Counted from the stretch's first letter, positions 1-11,565 are shown. The stretch: 64,000 bases of DNA from Vibrio aphrogenes (GCF_002157735.2 NZ_AP018690.1:186001-250000), one strand, 5' to 3'. A program made the numbers and translations. Notes: a model not told the origin generated them from the letters alone.

Positions 1-1
1 C

Positions 2-82
2 GTTGCTATTTTTATTGGCGCTTTACCCACCGCACTTATTCGTAGCTCTTTCTTGCGTATAGAAAGCTTGATCACGGTGTGA
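2..82 (+). CDS. C-terminal end of a membrane protein (partial)
   Basis: An open frame enters from the left edge and stops at a TGA at 80-82, giving 26 residues that begin VAIFIGALPTALIR and end in ITV. The hydrophobic run followed by a basic and polar tail fits the last membrane helix of an inner-membrane transporter. It converges on the MFS gene with a 4-nt gap, a normal arrangement for two real gene ends. The fragment is too short to assign a family. It could also be a chance frame. Confidence 0.35.
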   Translation, partial: VAIFIGALPTALIRSSFLRIESLITV

Positions 83-86
83 TGAA

Positions 87-1460
87 TTAAGACTGCACTC
101 GTGGTTGCGATAGACGGAGGCAACTGATGATTGCCGCTGCGATGGCGCAACTGGCTGCCAGAATTAAAGAGGCGTGAGTGCCATTGTCATGGAACATATT
201 AAACATTAACGCGACTAATGCGGCGCCGGTACTCTGGCCAAGTAAACGTGCTGTACCTAACATGCCACTTGCACCACCGCTTCGGTTACGTGGGGCGGAG
301 GAAATAATGGTGTGGTTATTGGGGGATTGGAATAAACCAAATCCAGCGCCACATAACATCATGGGCCAGATAATGTTGATGTCGGCAGGATGTGGTGGCA
401 GCATCACCAGAGCAAATAACCCGAGTCCCATGATCGCCATGCCAAGCCCGCCTAATAATCCGGCGTGAAACCGTTCGATTAAATAGCCTGAAATAGGCGC
501 CATCACCATTGTCGCTAAAGGCCACGGAGTGAGTAACAAACCAGTTTCTACTTCGGTTTTACCTAATGTCGATTGTAAGAAGAACGGCAGTGAGACCATG
601 GCCAGCATCTGTGCACAGAAAGAACAAACAGAAGTACACATAGACAGTGAAAAAATAGGAATGCGTAGCAAATCAATTGGCAATAATGGTACGGCAAGCG
701 TTAATTGACGACGTACAAAAAAGTACCCGATAACCGCTACACCTATTAATTCTGCCGCAATGACGGTGTTGGAATGCCCTTGCGAGAAGCCTGAGATCGC
801 TGAGATTAATAATCCAAAAGTCAGCGCGTTCATAATCGCACTAGGAATATCAAATTTTTGTCCAACTGATTTTTCTTGATTGGGGGGTAAAAATTTCAAG
901 GCCAAGATAAGAGAGATAAGGCCAATTGGCACATTGACTAAAAATAACCATTGCCAAGAGGCCACCGATAAAATTGCTGCGGCTACGGTTGGGCCTGCGG
1001 CGGCCGACACGGCGACGATAAATGAGTTAATGCCCATGCCTCGCCCTAAAAAGCGTTTGGGGTAAATCAAACGAATTAAGGCGGTATTGACACTCATTAG
1101 CGCCGCACCACCAAAGCCTTGTAAGATCCGAGCCAGGGTCAGCATATTTAAGCTGGTTGATAAGGCACATAGTAAAGAGGTAAGACAGAACACCGCAAGG
1201 CCGATTTGATAAACACGTCGATAGCCAATCAAATCGCCAATAAAAGATAAAGAGAGCAATGACACTATGATGGCAATTTGGTAAGCATTGACGACCCAAA
1301 TAGACTCAGCTGGACTTGCGTTTAAATCCGTAGCAATCGTTGGAAGAGCCACATTAGCGATAGCGCCATCTAAGACCGCCATCGTAATACCAAAAGCAAT
1401 AGTTAAGATGGCACCCAGCCGCTGCGGGCGAGGGAGGCCGTCGGAATAAGGCGTATTCAT
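87..1460 (-). CDS. MFS drug exporter, DHA2 (EmrB/QacA-like) family
   Basis: This is a 457-residue protein with about 14 hydrophobic segments, the usual size for the DHA2 group of proton-driven exporters in the inner membrane. Near residues 29-45 it has the family sequence AVLDGAIANVALPTIA, and near 75-85 the loop GDLIGYRRVYQIG, which resembles the MFS motif A (GxxxDRxGRR). A proline-rich motif C-like stretch (SAAAGPTVAAAIL) lies around residue 153-165. The ATG at 1458-1460 is the first start in frame. No membrane-fusion partner is adjacent, so it probably works as a single-component pump. The substrate cannot be read from the sequence. Confidence 0.85.
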   Translation of the reverse strand: MNTPYSDGLPRPQRLGAILTIAFGITMAVLDGAIANVALPTIATDLNASPAESIWVVNAYQIAIIVSLLSLSFIGDLIGYRRVYQIGLAVFCLTSLLCALSTSLNMLTLARILQGFGGAALMSVNTALIRLIYPKRFLGRGMGINSFIVAVSAAAGPTVAAAILSVASWQWLFLVNVPIGLISLILALKFLPPNQEKSVGQKFDIPSAIMNALTFGLLISAISGFSQGHSNTVIAAELIGVAVIGYFFVRRQLTLAVPLLPIDLLRIPIFSLSMCTSVCSFCAQMLAMVSLPFFLQSTLGKTEVETGLLLTPWPLATMVMAPISGYLIERFHAGLLGGLGMAIMGLGLFALVMLPPHPADINIIWPMMLCGAGFGLFQSPNNHTIISSAPRNRSGGASGMLGTARLLGQSTGAALVALMFNMFHDNGTHASLILAASCAIAAAIISCLRLSQPRVQS

Positions 1461-1752
1461 AATGATTAACTGGCCAAAAGTAGTAGGAAATATTTTGTAA
1501 CAGACAAGCTACCAAGTGAAGGAAAATAAAGCAATCAACAAAATATATTGCGATGAATATTGGTGGTATTCTCGATTAGTGAGTGAGGAGGCTAGCAAAT
1601 CGAGCAAAACTTAAATTAACCGTATTTTTGTGAATTTATCTCACCATTTATGCGTTGCTTCTGAGCCATTTGCACGATAGCCTAATCCGGTTTTTTAATG
1701 GATAAATATGACCTTATTTATCTTTTTAGTTGTCTATCATCAAGAGGTTAGA

Positions 1753-2652
1753 GTGTCGAAACGTCAGGTGTTTATTAGTTTGCTATTTATTTGGTTGGGA
1801 CTTGCCGCCACCCCTGCTTGGTTATGGATTACCCAGCAAGCACTTTTTCCTTATTTTCAGTTAGATACTTGGTTTGCAGATGGTTTATTTGCGTTAACTT
1901 CTACAGGAACCGCGCCTTATGCTATCGCCACAGTACTGGTATTTTTTGCGATGAGTTATGTATGCTTATGTAACGACTGGAGAAGCAAAGATAGGGTAAA
2001 CAAAGAGCGGATAAACAAAGAGCGGATAAGTCAAAATAAAGCACAAACTCGTCACCCAGATCTGAATCGCCGGAAAAGTCTGTGGAAACAAATGCTAGCG
2101 GCAATTACGCTTAGTTTAGTGATCAGTGTATCGCTAAATCACAGTTTAAAATCTTATTTTGCAGAGCCTCGCCCTAATGTGACTTGGTTAAGTCAGCAGC
2201 CAAACTCGACGCTTGATTTAACCCATTTTTATCAGCATAACGAGCCGCAACGTCGAGAGCTGATGGCGGCAACCATACAGCAGTATCAATCTCAAACGGG
2301 TACTTTATCCTCTCAGCCTCCAGTGGCGGTTTCGAGTCATCTATTGCAACATTGGGTTCATGAAGTGGGCTATGCTTTTCCGTCTGGCCATACCATTTTT
2401 GCAACCACCTTAGTGTTAACGGCCAGTTATTATTTGCTGTTCTCTGGCGCGATTGGTCTTAATATTGGCCTCTTTCTGTGGGGAGCGGCGATGGGGATTA
2501 GCCGTATGATCCTTGGTATGCACTGGTCACAAGATGTGCTGGTTTCGACTTGTTTAGCTGCCCTAATCAGCAGCTTAAGTATTGGGGTTATCCATACGCT
2601 TTGCTACTCGACCAAATTGGGTGACATATTACGAGAAAATCGCAAGATGTAA
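1753..2652 (+). CDS. pgpB: PAP2-family lipid phosphatase, PgpB-like
   Basis: The protein has several transmembrane helices and carries all three signatures of the PAP2 phosphatase superfamily: K-x6-RP (KSYFAEPRP, about residues 133-141), PSGH (about 210-213) and SRx5HxxxD (about 250-261). PgpB enzymes dephosphorylate phosphatidylglycerol phosphate and undecaprenyl pyrophosphate on the periplasmic side of the inner membrane. The start is taken as the GTG at 1753 because an AGAGG lies 5 nt upstream of it. An in-frame ATG at 1708 adds 15 residues but has no clear ribosome binding site. The stretch after the third helix (about residues 75-100) is strongly charged, rich in Lys, Arg and Asn, and contains a short VNKERINKERI duplication. 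The 3' end overlaps the convergent methyltransferase gene by 49 bp. Confidence 0.85.
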   Translation: MSKRQVFISLLFIWLGLAATPAWLWITQQALFPYFQLDTWFADGLFALTSTGTAPYAIATVLVFFAMSYVCLCNDWRSKDRVNKERINKERISQNKAQTRHPDLNRRKSLWKQMLAAITLSLVISVSLNHSLKSYFAEPRPNVTWLSQQPNSTLDLTHFYQHNEPQRRELMAATIQQYQSQTGTLSSQPPVAVSSHLLQHWVHEVGYAFPSGHTIFATTLVLTASYYLLFSGAIGLNIGLFLWGAAMGISRMILGMHWSQDVLVSTCLAALISSLSIGVIHTLCYSTKLGDILRENRKM

Positions 2653-3281
2653 CCTTTAAACGTTTGATCTAAGTATTCGGTATGTTCGGGTTTGATATGC
2701 TCGCTGGTAAAGCCTAACTCGATCATTTTGGTGCTGAGTTTATTCTTCCTGCCTCGACCTGGGTCCACGATAATGACTTCACTTTTATCGTGAGCATGTT
2801 TTTGAATGAAGGAGGCTAAAAGTGAAACGTGTATGTCTTCATACAATAAATCGCTGCCAATGATGACATCGAATAAGCCGAGTTCGCTGGTATCATTAGC
2901 CCAGTCTACTCGCTCAAAGGCAATGTCTTTATCGTTATTTAATTTGGTATTTCTATCGAGGAAGGCTTTGACTTCAGGATGGTAATCGGTGGCAGTAATA
3001 TCGGCGTGTTGTTCATTTAATAGCAGGCTAGTGAGCGCCATGCCACAGCCAATTTCTAATATCCGCTTTTCTTTGGTATCAAACTCTAGCATGTGGTGAG
3101 CAAGGACAATACTAGAGGGCCAAACGACCCCAAATATAGGCCAAGTGGCTGACGAGATCCCAAGATCAAGTGCGGTATGGTTAGGGTCTGAAAATTGTTG
3201 ATTATCGCGTAACGTACAAAGGTGGATATCGTTATTACCAATCTCAATGGTTTGGTAACGAACACGTATTGGGCTAGTCAT
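2604..3281 (-). CDS. Class I SAM-dependent methyltransferase (Methyltransf_16-like)
   Basis: A 225-residue cytoplasmic protein with the SAM-binding motif I, ILEIGCGMALTSLLL (about residues 93-107), an acidic motif II region (ITATDYHPEVK) and a motif near IGSDLLYED. This pattern resembles the family that contains nicotinamide and protein-lysine N-methyltransferases. The acceptor substrate is unknown. The ATG at 3281 is preceded by GGAAGG with 5-nt spacing, which supports this start. The last 16 codons overlap the 3' end of the convergent pgpB. It is a single-gene unit, with a pentanucleotide repeat array 155 bp upstream. Confidence 0.75.
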   Translation of the reverse strand: MTSPIRVRYQTIEIGNNDIHLCTLRDNQQFSDPNHTALDLGISSATWPIFGVVWPSSIVLAHHMLEFDTKEKRILEIGCGMALTSLLLNEQHADITATDYHPEVKAFLDRNTKLNNDKDIAFERVDWANDTSELGLFDVIIGSDLLYEDIHVSLLASFIQKHAHDKSEVIIVDPGRGRKNKLSTKMIELGFTSEHIKPEHTEYLDQTFKGYILRFSRNMSPNLVE

Positions 3282-3435
3282 ATAGGCCTTCCGTTGATGA
3301 GCAACGCTAAGTCATATATTGAAGAGCGATAAATGACAAAACATAAGTCGAGTCTTTAAACTACACCAATCTGAGTGTTATACAAGCAACTTTACTTTTA
3401 TTGTTTCTGATTAAGTCAATCGATTCAATTCATTA

Positions 3436-3493
3436 TGAGATGAGATGAGATGAGATGAGATGAGATGAGATGAGATGAGATGAGATGAGATGA
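3436..3493. repeat. Pentanucleotide microsatellite (TGAGA)11
   Basis: Eleven uninterrupted copies of TGAGA run from 3436 to 3490, followed by a partial TGA. The array is intergenic, about 155 bp upstream of the methyltransferase start and about 65 bp beyond the terminator-like hairpin of the bat operon. The rest of the 3282-3627 gap shows no gene. Perfect arrays of this length are prone to slipped-strand changes, so copy number is likely to vary between isolates. Confidence 0.97.
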
Positions 3494-3555
3494 TCTAGCA
3501 AGCTGGATAAAGAAATTCTTTGATGTGGGTTGACTGGCGCTGCGAGGGCAACTTA

Positions 3556-3609
3556 AAGCAAACCGCCCTCATCAATTCAGTGAATAAAAAACTGAGCAGA
3601 TGAAGGCGG
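3556..3609 (-). terminator. Terminator-like hairpin after batD
   Basis: On the minus strand an 11-bp stem (arms 3599-3609 and 3563-3573, with one G-T pair) closes a loop that contains a second small CAGT/ACTG stem. It is followed by TTTGCTTT. It sits 19 bp past the batD stop codon and would end the bat operon transcript. The T tract is broken, so termination may be partial. Confidence 0.55.
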
Positions 3610-3627
3610 GCCTAGAAAAACGAAGCA

Positions 3628-5396
3628 CTAAAGCTTGGCGATCGTATCCGCCGTTGAGCCTTGGTTTTTCCGGCTGGATTTTTCCGCTTGCTTAATTAAC
3701 GTGATCAAGTCTTTGACGTCATAATCGTGTTGTTGCGCACCGTATAAGCAGGCCATTAAGCGCTGCATATGCGTTTCAATTTGTTGCTGTAGGTTTGTCT
3801 CAAGATGAGAATACTGTGCTTGCCATTGTCGATACGCCGATTGAATTTTCACGCCATCTTGGCCGTGTAATGCACTGACCAAATCAGATGCTTGCACCGT
3901 ACGAGCTGCCGCGCCTTGAGCTGCATGAGTGTGTGTATTTTTTACTTGGCGACGTTTTTGCTGAATGAACAAAAGCAGTGTGATTAACCACAATCCGGCA
4001 AATAAGGCGGTCAGGTATGGCCAATATCCCGCCGTCGTGATGGTTTGAGTTGAGGCCTCATGATTGGTTGCTATATCTGGCGCTGAATCGGTGTTGAGAG
4101 GTGCCTCATCCTGATGAGAGGCATTAGACCCAGCAGCGATTGGCGGCGCATTTTCATCCATCTTGGTGTTTAAGATTAAACCTGCGGCCTGCGCGGTTTC
4201 GGTTTGCCCCAGTTGTGAATTCCACCAAGGAACCGTCACTGAGGGCAGGGTGATTTGACCCGATTTTTTGGGCATGATGACTTGTTTTAATGTCATGACG
4301 GTATTGCCCGCTTTATCTTGACCAAATTTAGGTTTCTCACTGTAAACACGTACTGAGGCTGGGTAATCAATTTTTATTTCAGGCAGATTTTCGGCGCTGA
4401 CATCTTGGACAACCAGTGCCAGCATTCGGGTGATCGGCTGTCCAACTTTGGCCTCTACTTGGCCTTTAGATATGGTCAGAGTCTCCCCATTACTGTCTTG
4501 CCAACCTTGTTGGAGCGTTAAAGATTGCGTCGGTAGCCAAGCGCCTTTGAAGCTACTTGGTTTCGCTTTAACGTGGATTTGAATTGGCTTTGCTTGCACA
4601 TCCACAGGTACGATACGGCGTGCTCCAGTCGCCGGACTTATACTGATCACCGAGGCTTGTATGCGCGCAGGGATCAATTGATGGTTACCCGCTTGCTCGG
4701 CGCTGACGTGGTATTTTTGTTCCACAACGGTGGTTTCAATGCCATTAATGATTTTTTGATACTGGTTGGCATCTCCAATGGGTGTGAGGTTGAGTCCTTC
4801 GCCGGAAGGTGGCGTCAGTTGGGTATTTTGTAAACCGCGAGGGTCAGTTTTGACTAATAACCGCGAAATAAAGGTCGCGGTTTCTTTAGGGTAAAGTGTG
4901 GTCTTCGAAATACTGTCGTCAAAAGCGATTAAATCATCTTGCTTTGGCGCACTAGGATCGGTGCTGACATGCAGCGTAATCGGGTCAGTTTTAGCGCCAT
5001 TAATCTCAAAGCTTGGAATGGTAATCTCACCGACTTTTTTGGTGGCCAGTGTCAGATTCCATTCACTGCGAATCGTGACTTTGCCATTAATGCTGTATCG
5101 TGACGTGCCAAACTGTAAGCGTCCTTGAGTAAACTCCGGATTGAGAACGCTAGGATCAAAATCTTCTCGGTGCGCTACATCGGAATACACGATTTGTAGA
5201 TTGAATACTTCATTCGTGCTGAGACGAGTTTGGGAGACTGAGGCCGTAGCAACCGCCTCATTCGCTAGACTGACTTGGCTAAAAACGAGTGAAGTGAACA
5301 AGGCTAAAATGACCATTAAACCTTGAGGTGAAAGTGCGGCTAAACGCGTTTTTAGCCGTTGAGAAAGTGAATACATCGTACGTTCCATGGTTACCA

Positions 5397-5397
<1 letters not shown>
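3628..5397 (-). CDS. batD: BatD-family protein, last gene of the bat operon
   Basis: About 589 residues: a cleavable signal peptide (hydrophobic GLMVILALFTSLVFSQVSLA), a long periplasmic region of Ig-like beta strands, one transmembrane helix (about YLTALFAGLWLITLLLF) and a cytoplasmic basic tail. This matches the BatD family, described in Bacteroides and other Gram-negatives as part of the aerotolerance/VWA membrane complex. The start is taken as the ATG at 5397, whose A is the last base of the upstream TAA (TAATG), indicating translational coupling. An in-frame TTG lies at 5403 and further ATGs at 5388 and 5376. The molecular role of BatD is not established. Confidence 0.85.
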
Positions 5398-7458
<2,061 letters not shown>

Positions 7459-7466
<8 letters not shown>

Positions 7467-8421
7467 GTTGTCTCCTGAATACGGCAAGGATAAATGACAG
7501 AATAAGGGCTAATGCCAGTGGATAAGTAAACCATTCGGTTTGTGGTCGCCAAGTTTGAGTGGCATTACTGACCGGCTGTAATTGATTAATAGTCGTGTAA
7601 ATGTGATCCAATTCTTTTTGATCGCGCGCGCGGAAATACTGACCACCAGTCAAGTTAGCAATTTCGGTTAAGGTTTTTTCATCCAAATCTTGCGCAGTAT
7701 TGACGGTACGAGTACCAAAAAAGCTGCCTACTTGTAATTCACCGGCTCCAATACCAACGGTATAAATAATGGCCTGATTTTCTTTGGCAATGTTCGCCGC
7801 TTCTATGGGATCAATGACGCCGGCGGTATTGCTGCCATCACTAAGTAAAATAATCACGCGTTGTTTGGTATCACTTTTGATCAAGGTTTTGGTGGCAATG
7901 CCAAGCCCTTCACCAATAGCGGTTTTACTCCCAATCATATTCAACTGGGCGCGATTAAGCTGTTGTAACACAGTAGTACGGTCTAAAGTTAAAGGGGTTT
8001 GTAAATAAGCATGATCAGCAAACAGAACCAAGCCTAATCGGTCCCCTTTACGTTTAGCGATAAAGTCGCTGAGAACGTGTTTGACGGCAGTTAAACGATC
8101 GATGAATCCGGAAGCGGTATTCATGTCTTCTTGTGCCATTGAGCCTGAAAGATCCACGACTAACATCATATCTCGATGCTTTGGTTGCACTTCAATTGGC
8201 TCTCCATACCACACCGGTCTTGCGGTGGCGGTCACGAGTAATAGCCAAATTATGATGGCCATTATCTTTAATCCAATATGCTGACGTTGTTGCACATTGC
8301 CTGCAGTTGGCAAGGTTGGCAGCATAATCGCCGATCTTGGTTTATGGGCAGGGGCGAAAAAATAGACGAGTAAAGGCAAAGGCAACAACAAAAATACCCA
8401 TAACCACTGAAACTCAAACAT
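7459..8421 (-). CDS. batA: BatA-like VWA membrane protein
   Basis: 320 residues: an N-terminal double helix region (about 5-22 and 52-66), a VWA domain with a complete MIDAS motif DLSGS (90-94) and a later LLSDGSNTAG segment, and a C-terminal transmembrane helix (about 298-315). VWA domains bind a divalent cation and mediate protein contacts, so BatA probably acts with BatB and the MoxR ATPase at the inner membrane. It overlaps the upstream DUF4381 gene by 8 nt (ATGTTTGA) and the downstream gene by 8 nt (ATGGCTGA). AAAGGA lies upstream of the start. Confidence 0.9.
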
Positions 8422-9088
8422 CGTCTTGAGATCCTTTTACTTTTTGTTCAAGTTGATTTAAGACTCGCTCTTTTTCGATGAGTGCTTTCGGTGCAGATTG
8501 CGCTGGACGAGCTGCTGACACGACGCCATCACTAAGATCAGAAGCCTGTTGTTTAAAAGTTTGTTGCGCCGCTTTGAGTTGTTTTTTACTCGGTGGTAAG
8601 GCTTGGGTTATCCAGGTTTCCACTTGTTGATACAGGTTATCGGCGATCTCATCACTCACGGGTTGTTTTTGGTAGAGCGCCGTTTGCCATTGTTGTGAAT
8701 TAGTTTGGAAGTTCGCGGCTTTCGTTGGGTGCAGTTCATCCAAAAATTGATACCAACGTTCGCCATGCAGACTGGCTAGCATCGGTCTTGGATAGTATGA
8801 CAAGCAAACTTGGCGTAGAAGATCGTTGGCCGTTGCGACCTTTTTTTGACCTTGCAAGCGAACTTCATTTTGTTTTAAGAGACGTAATGCTGCTTTTTTA
8901 GCGCGATGACGTTTTTTATGGCGTTTGATCAGTACCCAGACCAACAGGATGAGCGCCACGAGGAGAGCGGCACAAACCCACCATCCCCAAGCAATTGGCC
9001 AAGCTCCGGGTTCAGCCGGTAAATGCAATGGCGCTAACGGGAGACTAGGTTGAGCTTGAGAGGCGGTTGCCAAAGAAGCATTACTCAT
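8414..9088 (-). CDS. DUF4381 family membrane protein of the bat operon
   Basis: 224 residues with one transmembrane helix (about 33-54), flanked by a short N-terminal part with a PxLPLAPLHLP stretch and followed by a very basic cytoplasmic region (KRHKKRHRAKKAALRLL). This matches DUF4381 proteins, which in Gammaproteobacteria sit between DUF58 and VWA genes. Its function is unknown. Its position suggests that it anchors or links the soluble MoxR/DUF58 proteins to the VWA membrane subunits. The start ATG at 9088 has TAGGAGG at 5-nt spacing and lies in an 8-nt overlap (ATGAGTAA) with the DUF58 gene. Confidence 0.82.
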   Translation of the reverse strand: MSNASLATASQAQPSLPLAPLHLPAEPGAWPIAWGWWVCAALLVALILLVWVLIKRHKKRHRAKKAALRLLKQNEVRLQGQKKVATANDLLRQVCLSYYPRPMLASLHGERWYQFLDELHPTKAANFQTNSQQWQTALYQKQPVSDEIADNLYQQVETWITQALPPSKKQLKAAQQTFKQQASDLSDGVVSAARPAQSAPKALIEKERVLNQLEQKVKGSQDDV

Positions 9089-10070
9089 GAAGACCTCCTA
9101 TTTGAGAGGCTGTTGTGAGTGTGGAGGCCGCACCAAGTTGTGATAATAAAGGTTCAGCACAAGACAATGAACGCATAGGAATAGCCATACTTTTACAAAT
9201 CTTTTCTAATTGAGTGAGGTGTTCAGTGTAGCGATTTTTCAACTGATTACGGGTGTTTTTTTTGCCAAAATTCAGCCAATAAGTTTGCTCACCATTGGTG
9301 ACATATTCACTGCCTCGAAAGGTGGTATTGCCCATTTCTAGAGGATCGTAAATGTGCACAAACTGTAATCGATTATGTTGACGCAGTTGATTGAGTAATG
9401 GTTTAGCATGTAAATCTAAGCGTTTAAAATCACTGATAAAAATAATATCGCTGCCCTTAGGAGACATGCGATGTAAGGTTTGCATCACTTGCTTAAAATC
9501 CAGCGTAGGCGTGATTAAGTTTGGGCGGGCTTGCTGGGCTTGTAATTGTGCAATCGCTTGGTTATTACATTGAACCAATTGATGATTAATCTGTAACGCA
9601 CCTTGTTGGCGTGCGGTGGGTTTGACTTCAACCAATTTATCACCCAGATCAATCAGCGCCCCGATGCGATCTTTTTGCTCCACCGTTAGCCAACTCAATA
9701 AGCTAGCAAGATGCGCACACTGCACTGTTTTAAACAGCAGCTGTGAGCCAAAGCGCATACCGTTACTGAGATCAATATATAAAATAACCGGCTGCTCACG
9801 CTCTTCGGTGAATAACTTAGTATGGGCTTTACCGGTGCGCGCCGTAACCCGCCAATCTATTGAGCGAATATCATCGCCGGCTTGATATTGACGAACTTCA
9901 GCAAAGTTCATGCCGCGACCTTTTTGATTGCTGTTATGGCTGCCATTTAATTGCGACCACAAGCTTTTATTCGGTGGCTGCCAATGGACCGTATGATTTT
10001 TGTAGTACAGCAACTCCTTGAGATCTAATGTCGCACCAGTTGCAAAAGGAGGTAACTTTTGCGTCATCAT
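9081..10070 (-). CDS. DUF58 domain protein
   Basis: 329 residues, soluble, with the DUF58 hallmark segment DIRSIDWRVTARTGKAHTK (about residues 72-90) followed by a degenerate VWA-like fold (VILYIDLSNGMRFGS). DUF58 proteins are near-constant partners of MoxR AAA ATPases. The DxSxG arrangement suggests that the metal site is only partly kept. It starts in a 4-nt ATGA overlap with moxR, with ATG at 10070 and again at 10067, so translation is coupled. The exact biochemical role is unknown. Confidence 0.87.
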   Translation of the reverse strand: MMTQKLPPFATGATLDLKELLYYKNHTVHWQPPNKSLWSQLNGSHNSNQKGRGMNFAEVRQYQAGDDIRSIDWRVTARTGKAHTKLFTEEREQPVILYIDLSNGMRFGSQLLFKTVQCAHLASLLSWLTVEQKDRIGALIDLGDKLVEVKPTARQQGALQINHQLVQCNNQAIAQLQAQQARPNLITPTLDFKQVMQTLHRMSPKGSDIIFISDFKRLDLHAKPLLNQLRQHNRLQFVHIYDPLEMGNTTFRGSEYVTNGEQTYWLNFGKKNTRNQLKNRYTEHLTQLEKICKSMAIPMRSLSCAEPLLSQLGAASTLTTASQIGGLHE

Positions 10071-11029
10071 GCACTGCCAACCTGTGCTAATAACTCAGCA
10101 ATTACACGATTGGCGGTGATGCCTTCGGCTTGTGCTGGATAGCTTAATAATAATCGATGGCGTAATACCGGAAATGCCATGGCTTGAACATCTTCAGGGC
10201 TCACAAAATCACGACCAGCCAGCCAAGCATGCGCACGCGCACAGCGATCTAAAGCAATGGTTGCGCGAGGGCTGACTCCCATTTGTAGCCATTCACCAAG
10301 CAGAGCGTTGTATTGTGAAGGCTGGCGCGTTGCCATGATCAAACGAATGATGTATTGCTCAACATTATCGGCCATGTGAATAGACAAAGCCGCTTGTCGG
10401 GCATCAAAAATAGTCTGTTGCGACAATGTGATTGGTTGAGAGGCATGTTGGCCTTGGGCTTCACCACGGTTTAGGCGCAAAATATCTAATTCACTGTGAG
10501 CGTCAGGATAATCGACTTCAAGGTGCAATAAGAATCGGTCTAATTGTGCTTCAGGAAGAGGGTAGGTCCCTTCTTGTTCAATCGGGTTTTGAGTGGCCAT
10601 GACCAAGAATAACTCTGGTAATGGGTAAGATTGTCGGCCAACGGTAATTTGCTTTTCCGCCATCGCTTCGAGCATGGCCGCTTGCACTTTAGCCGGAGCT
10701 CGGTTGATTTCATCGGCTAAAATCAATGAGTTAAAAATCGGTCCCGCCTGAAAGGTAAATTCACCTGTCTCTGGGCGGAAAATATCCGTGCCCGTTAAAT
10801 CGGCAGGAAGCAGGTCGGGAGTAAATTGTACGCGATGAAAATCCCCTTCAATACAGTCCGCTAATACTTTGACGGCGCGGGTTTTGGCTAAGCCCGGAGG
10901 ACCTTCTACTAAAATATGACCATCAGCAAGAAGGGCGACTAAGAGTTGTTTTACTAATTCATTTTGGCCAATTACTTGAGAATTTAAGTATTGCTGAAGT
11001 TGCGCAAAAGCGTCCGAATGCATGGTCAA
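10067..11029 (-). CDS. moxR: MoxR-family AAA+ ATPase
   Basis: 320 residues with Walker A GPPGLAKT (43-50), Walker B LILADE (102-107), sensor 1 VMATQNP (about 147-153) and an arginine-finger region (EAQLDRF). MoxR ATPases are chaperone-like enzymes that help assemble or activate VWA-domain proteins, here BatA, BatB and the DUF58 protein. The likely start is a TTG at 11029 with AGGAG exactly 5 nt upstream. The in-frame ATG at 11023 would have about 11-nt spacing. It is the first gene of a six-gene operon with overlapping junctions. Confidence 0.9.
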   Translation of the reverse strand: MTMHSDAFAQLQQYLNSQVIGQNELVKQLLVALLADGHILVEGPPGLAKTRAVKVLADCIEGDFHRVQFTPDLLPADLTGTDIFRPETGEFTFQAGPIFNSLILADEINRAPAKVQAAMLEAMAEKQITVGRQSYPLPELFLVMATQNPIEQEGTYPLPEAQLDRFLLHLEVDYPDAHSELDILRLNRGEAQGQHASQPITLSQQTIFDARQAALSIHMADNVEQYIIRLIMATRQPSQYNALLGEWLQMGVSPRATIALDRCARAHAWLAGRDFVSPEDVQAMAFPVLRHRLLLSYPAQAEGITANRVIAELLAQVGSA

Positions 11030-11201
11030 AATATCTCCTGAAGTCTCAGATAATGATTGTATATCGATGAAATATATATGAAATTCTAAAATTCACAAAT
11101 GTGACAATTTGTAACTTGCCATGTAAGACCAGTTTGAGGGTAAAAAGTTCATCAATGCAGTAAAAAATGGAATAAAAACCGAGAGTTTGGGGAAGCGTTT
11201 G

Positions 11202-11300
11202 ATGAAGTTTTATACATTGGTTTGTTTGTTGGTCACGATTGGGCGGCTTTTGTGGCAGTTACCCAGTAAAGTCGCTAGAATAATGACAATAGATTTTTAA
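11202..11300 (+). CDS. Possible 32-residue hydrophobic peptide
   Basis: A short frame begins with ATG at 11202, preceded by GGGGAA at about 7-nt spacing, and stops at 11300. The peptide starts MKFYTLVCLLVTIG and has one short hydrophobic stretch followed by a basic segment, as in small membrane proteins. It lies 22 nt before the next small gene, so both could share a transcript. There is no homology evidence and the frame may be fortuitous. Confidence 0.3.
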   Translation: MKFYTLVCLLVTIGRLLWQLPSKVARIMTIDF

Positions 11301-11322
11301 ATTAGATGTTGGATATATACAC

Positions 11323-11526
11323 ATGAGTCAAGATATCGAAAAAGAACTGGAAGCCATGTCAGCCGAAATGACAGAAGCTCCAGAAACGCCATTACCGAGC
11401 CTTGAAGAGCAAAAAGCTATCGTTGCTAAGCTAAAAAAACTAGAACAAGAAGGAAAACTTACCCCTGAGGTTTTAGAAGAGCACTTTGGCAAATTTAATG
11501 ACGATGAAGCTCGCCCAGTACATTAA
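11323..11526 (+). CDS. Small acidic helical protein of unknown function
   Basis: 67 residues, rich in Glu and Lys, predicted mostly helical (LEEQKAIVAKLKKLEQEGKL), with no signal peptide, cysteines or membrane segment. A strong intrinsic terminator follows 40 bp downstream, which supports a real transcription unit. I do not recognise a named family. Only a weak GGA lies upstream of the ATG. Confidence 0.6.
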   Translation: MSQDIEKELEAMSAEMTEAPETPLPSLEEQKAIVAKLKKLEQEGKLTPEVLEEHFGKFNDDEARPVH

Positions 11527-11565
11527 TCGGCTGAGTGGATAAGATAACTCATCGTTTGAATAGAT

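Noticed and set aside
11044-11066. A Fur-box-like sequence (GATAATGATTGTATATC) before moxR
   Set aside because: It matches the 19-bp Fur consensus only in the left half. There is no iron-related gene beside it.
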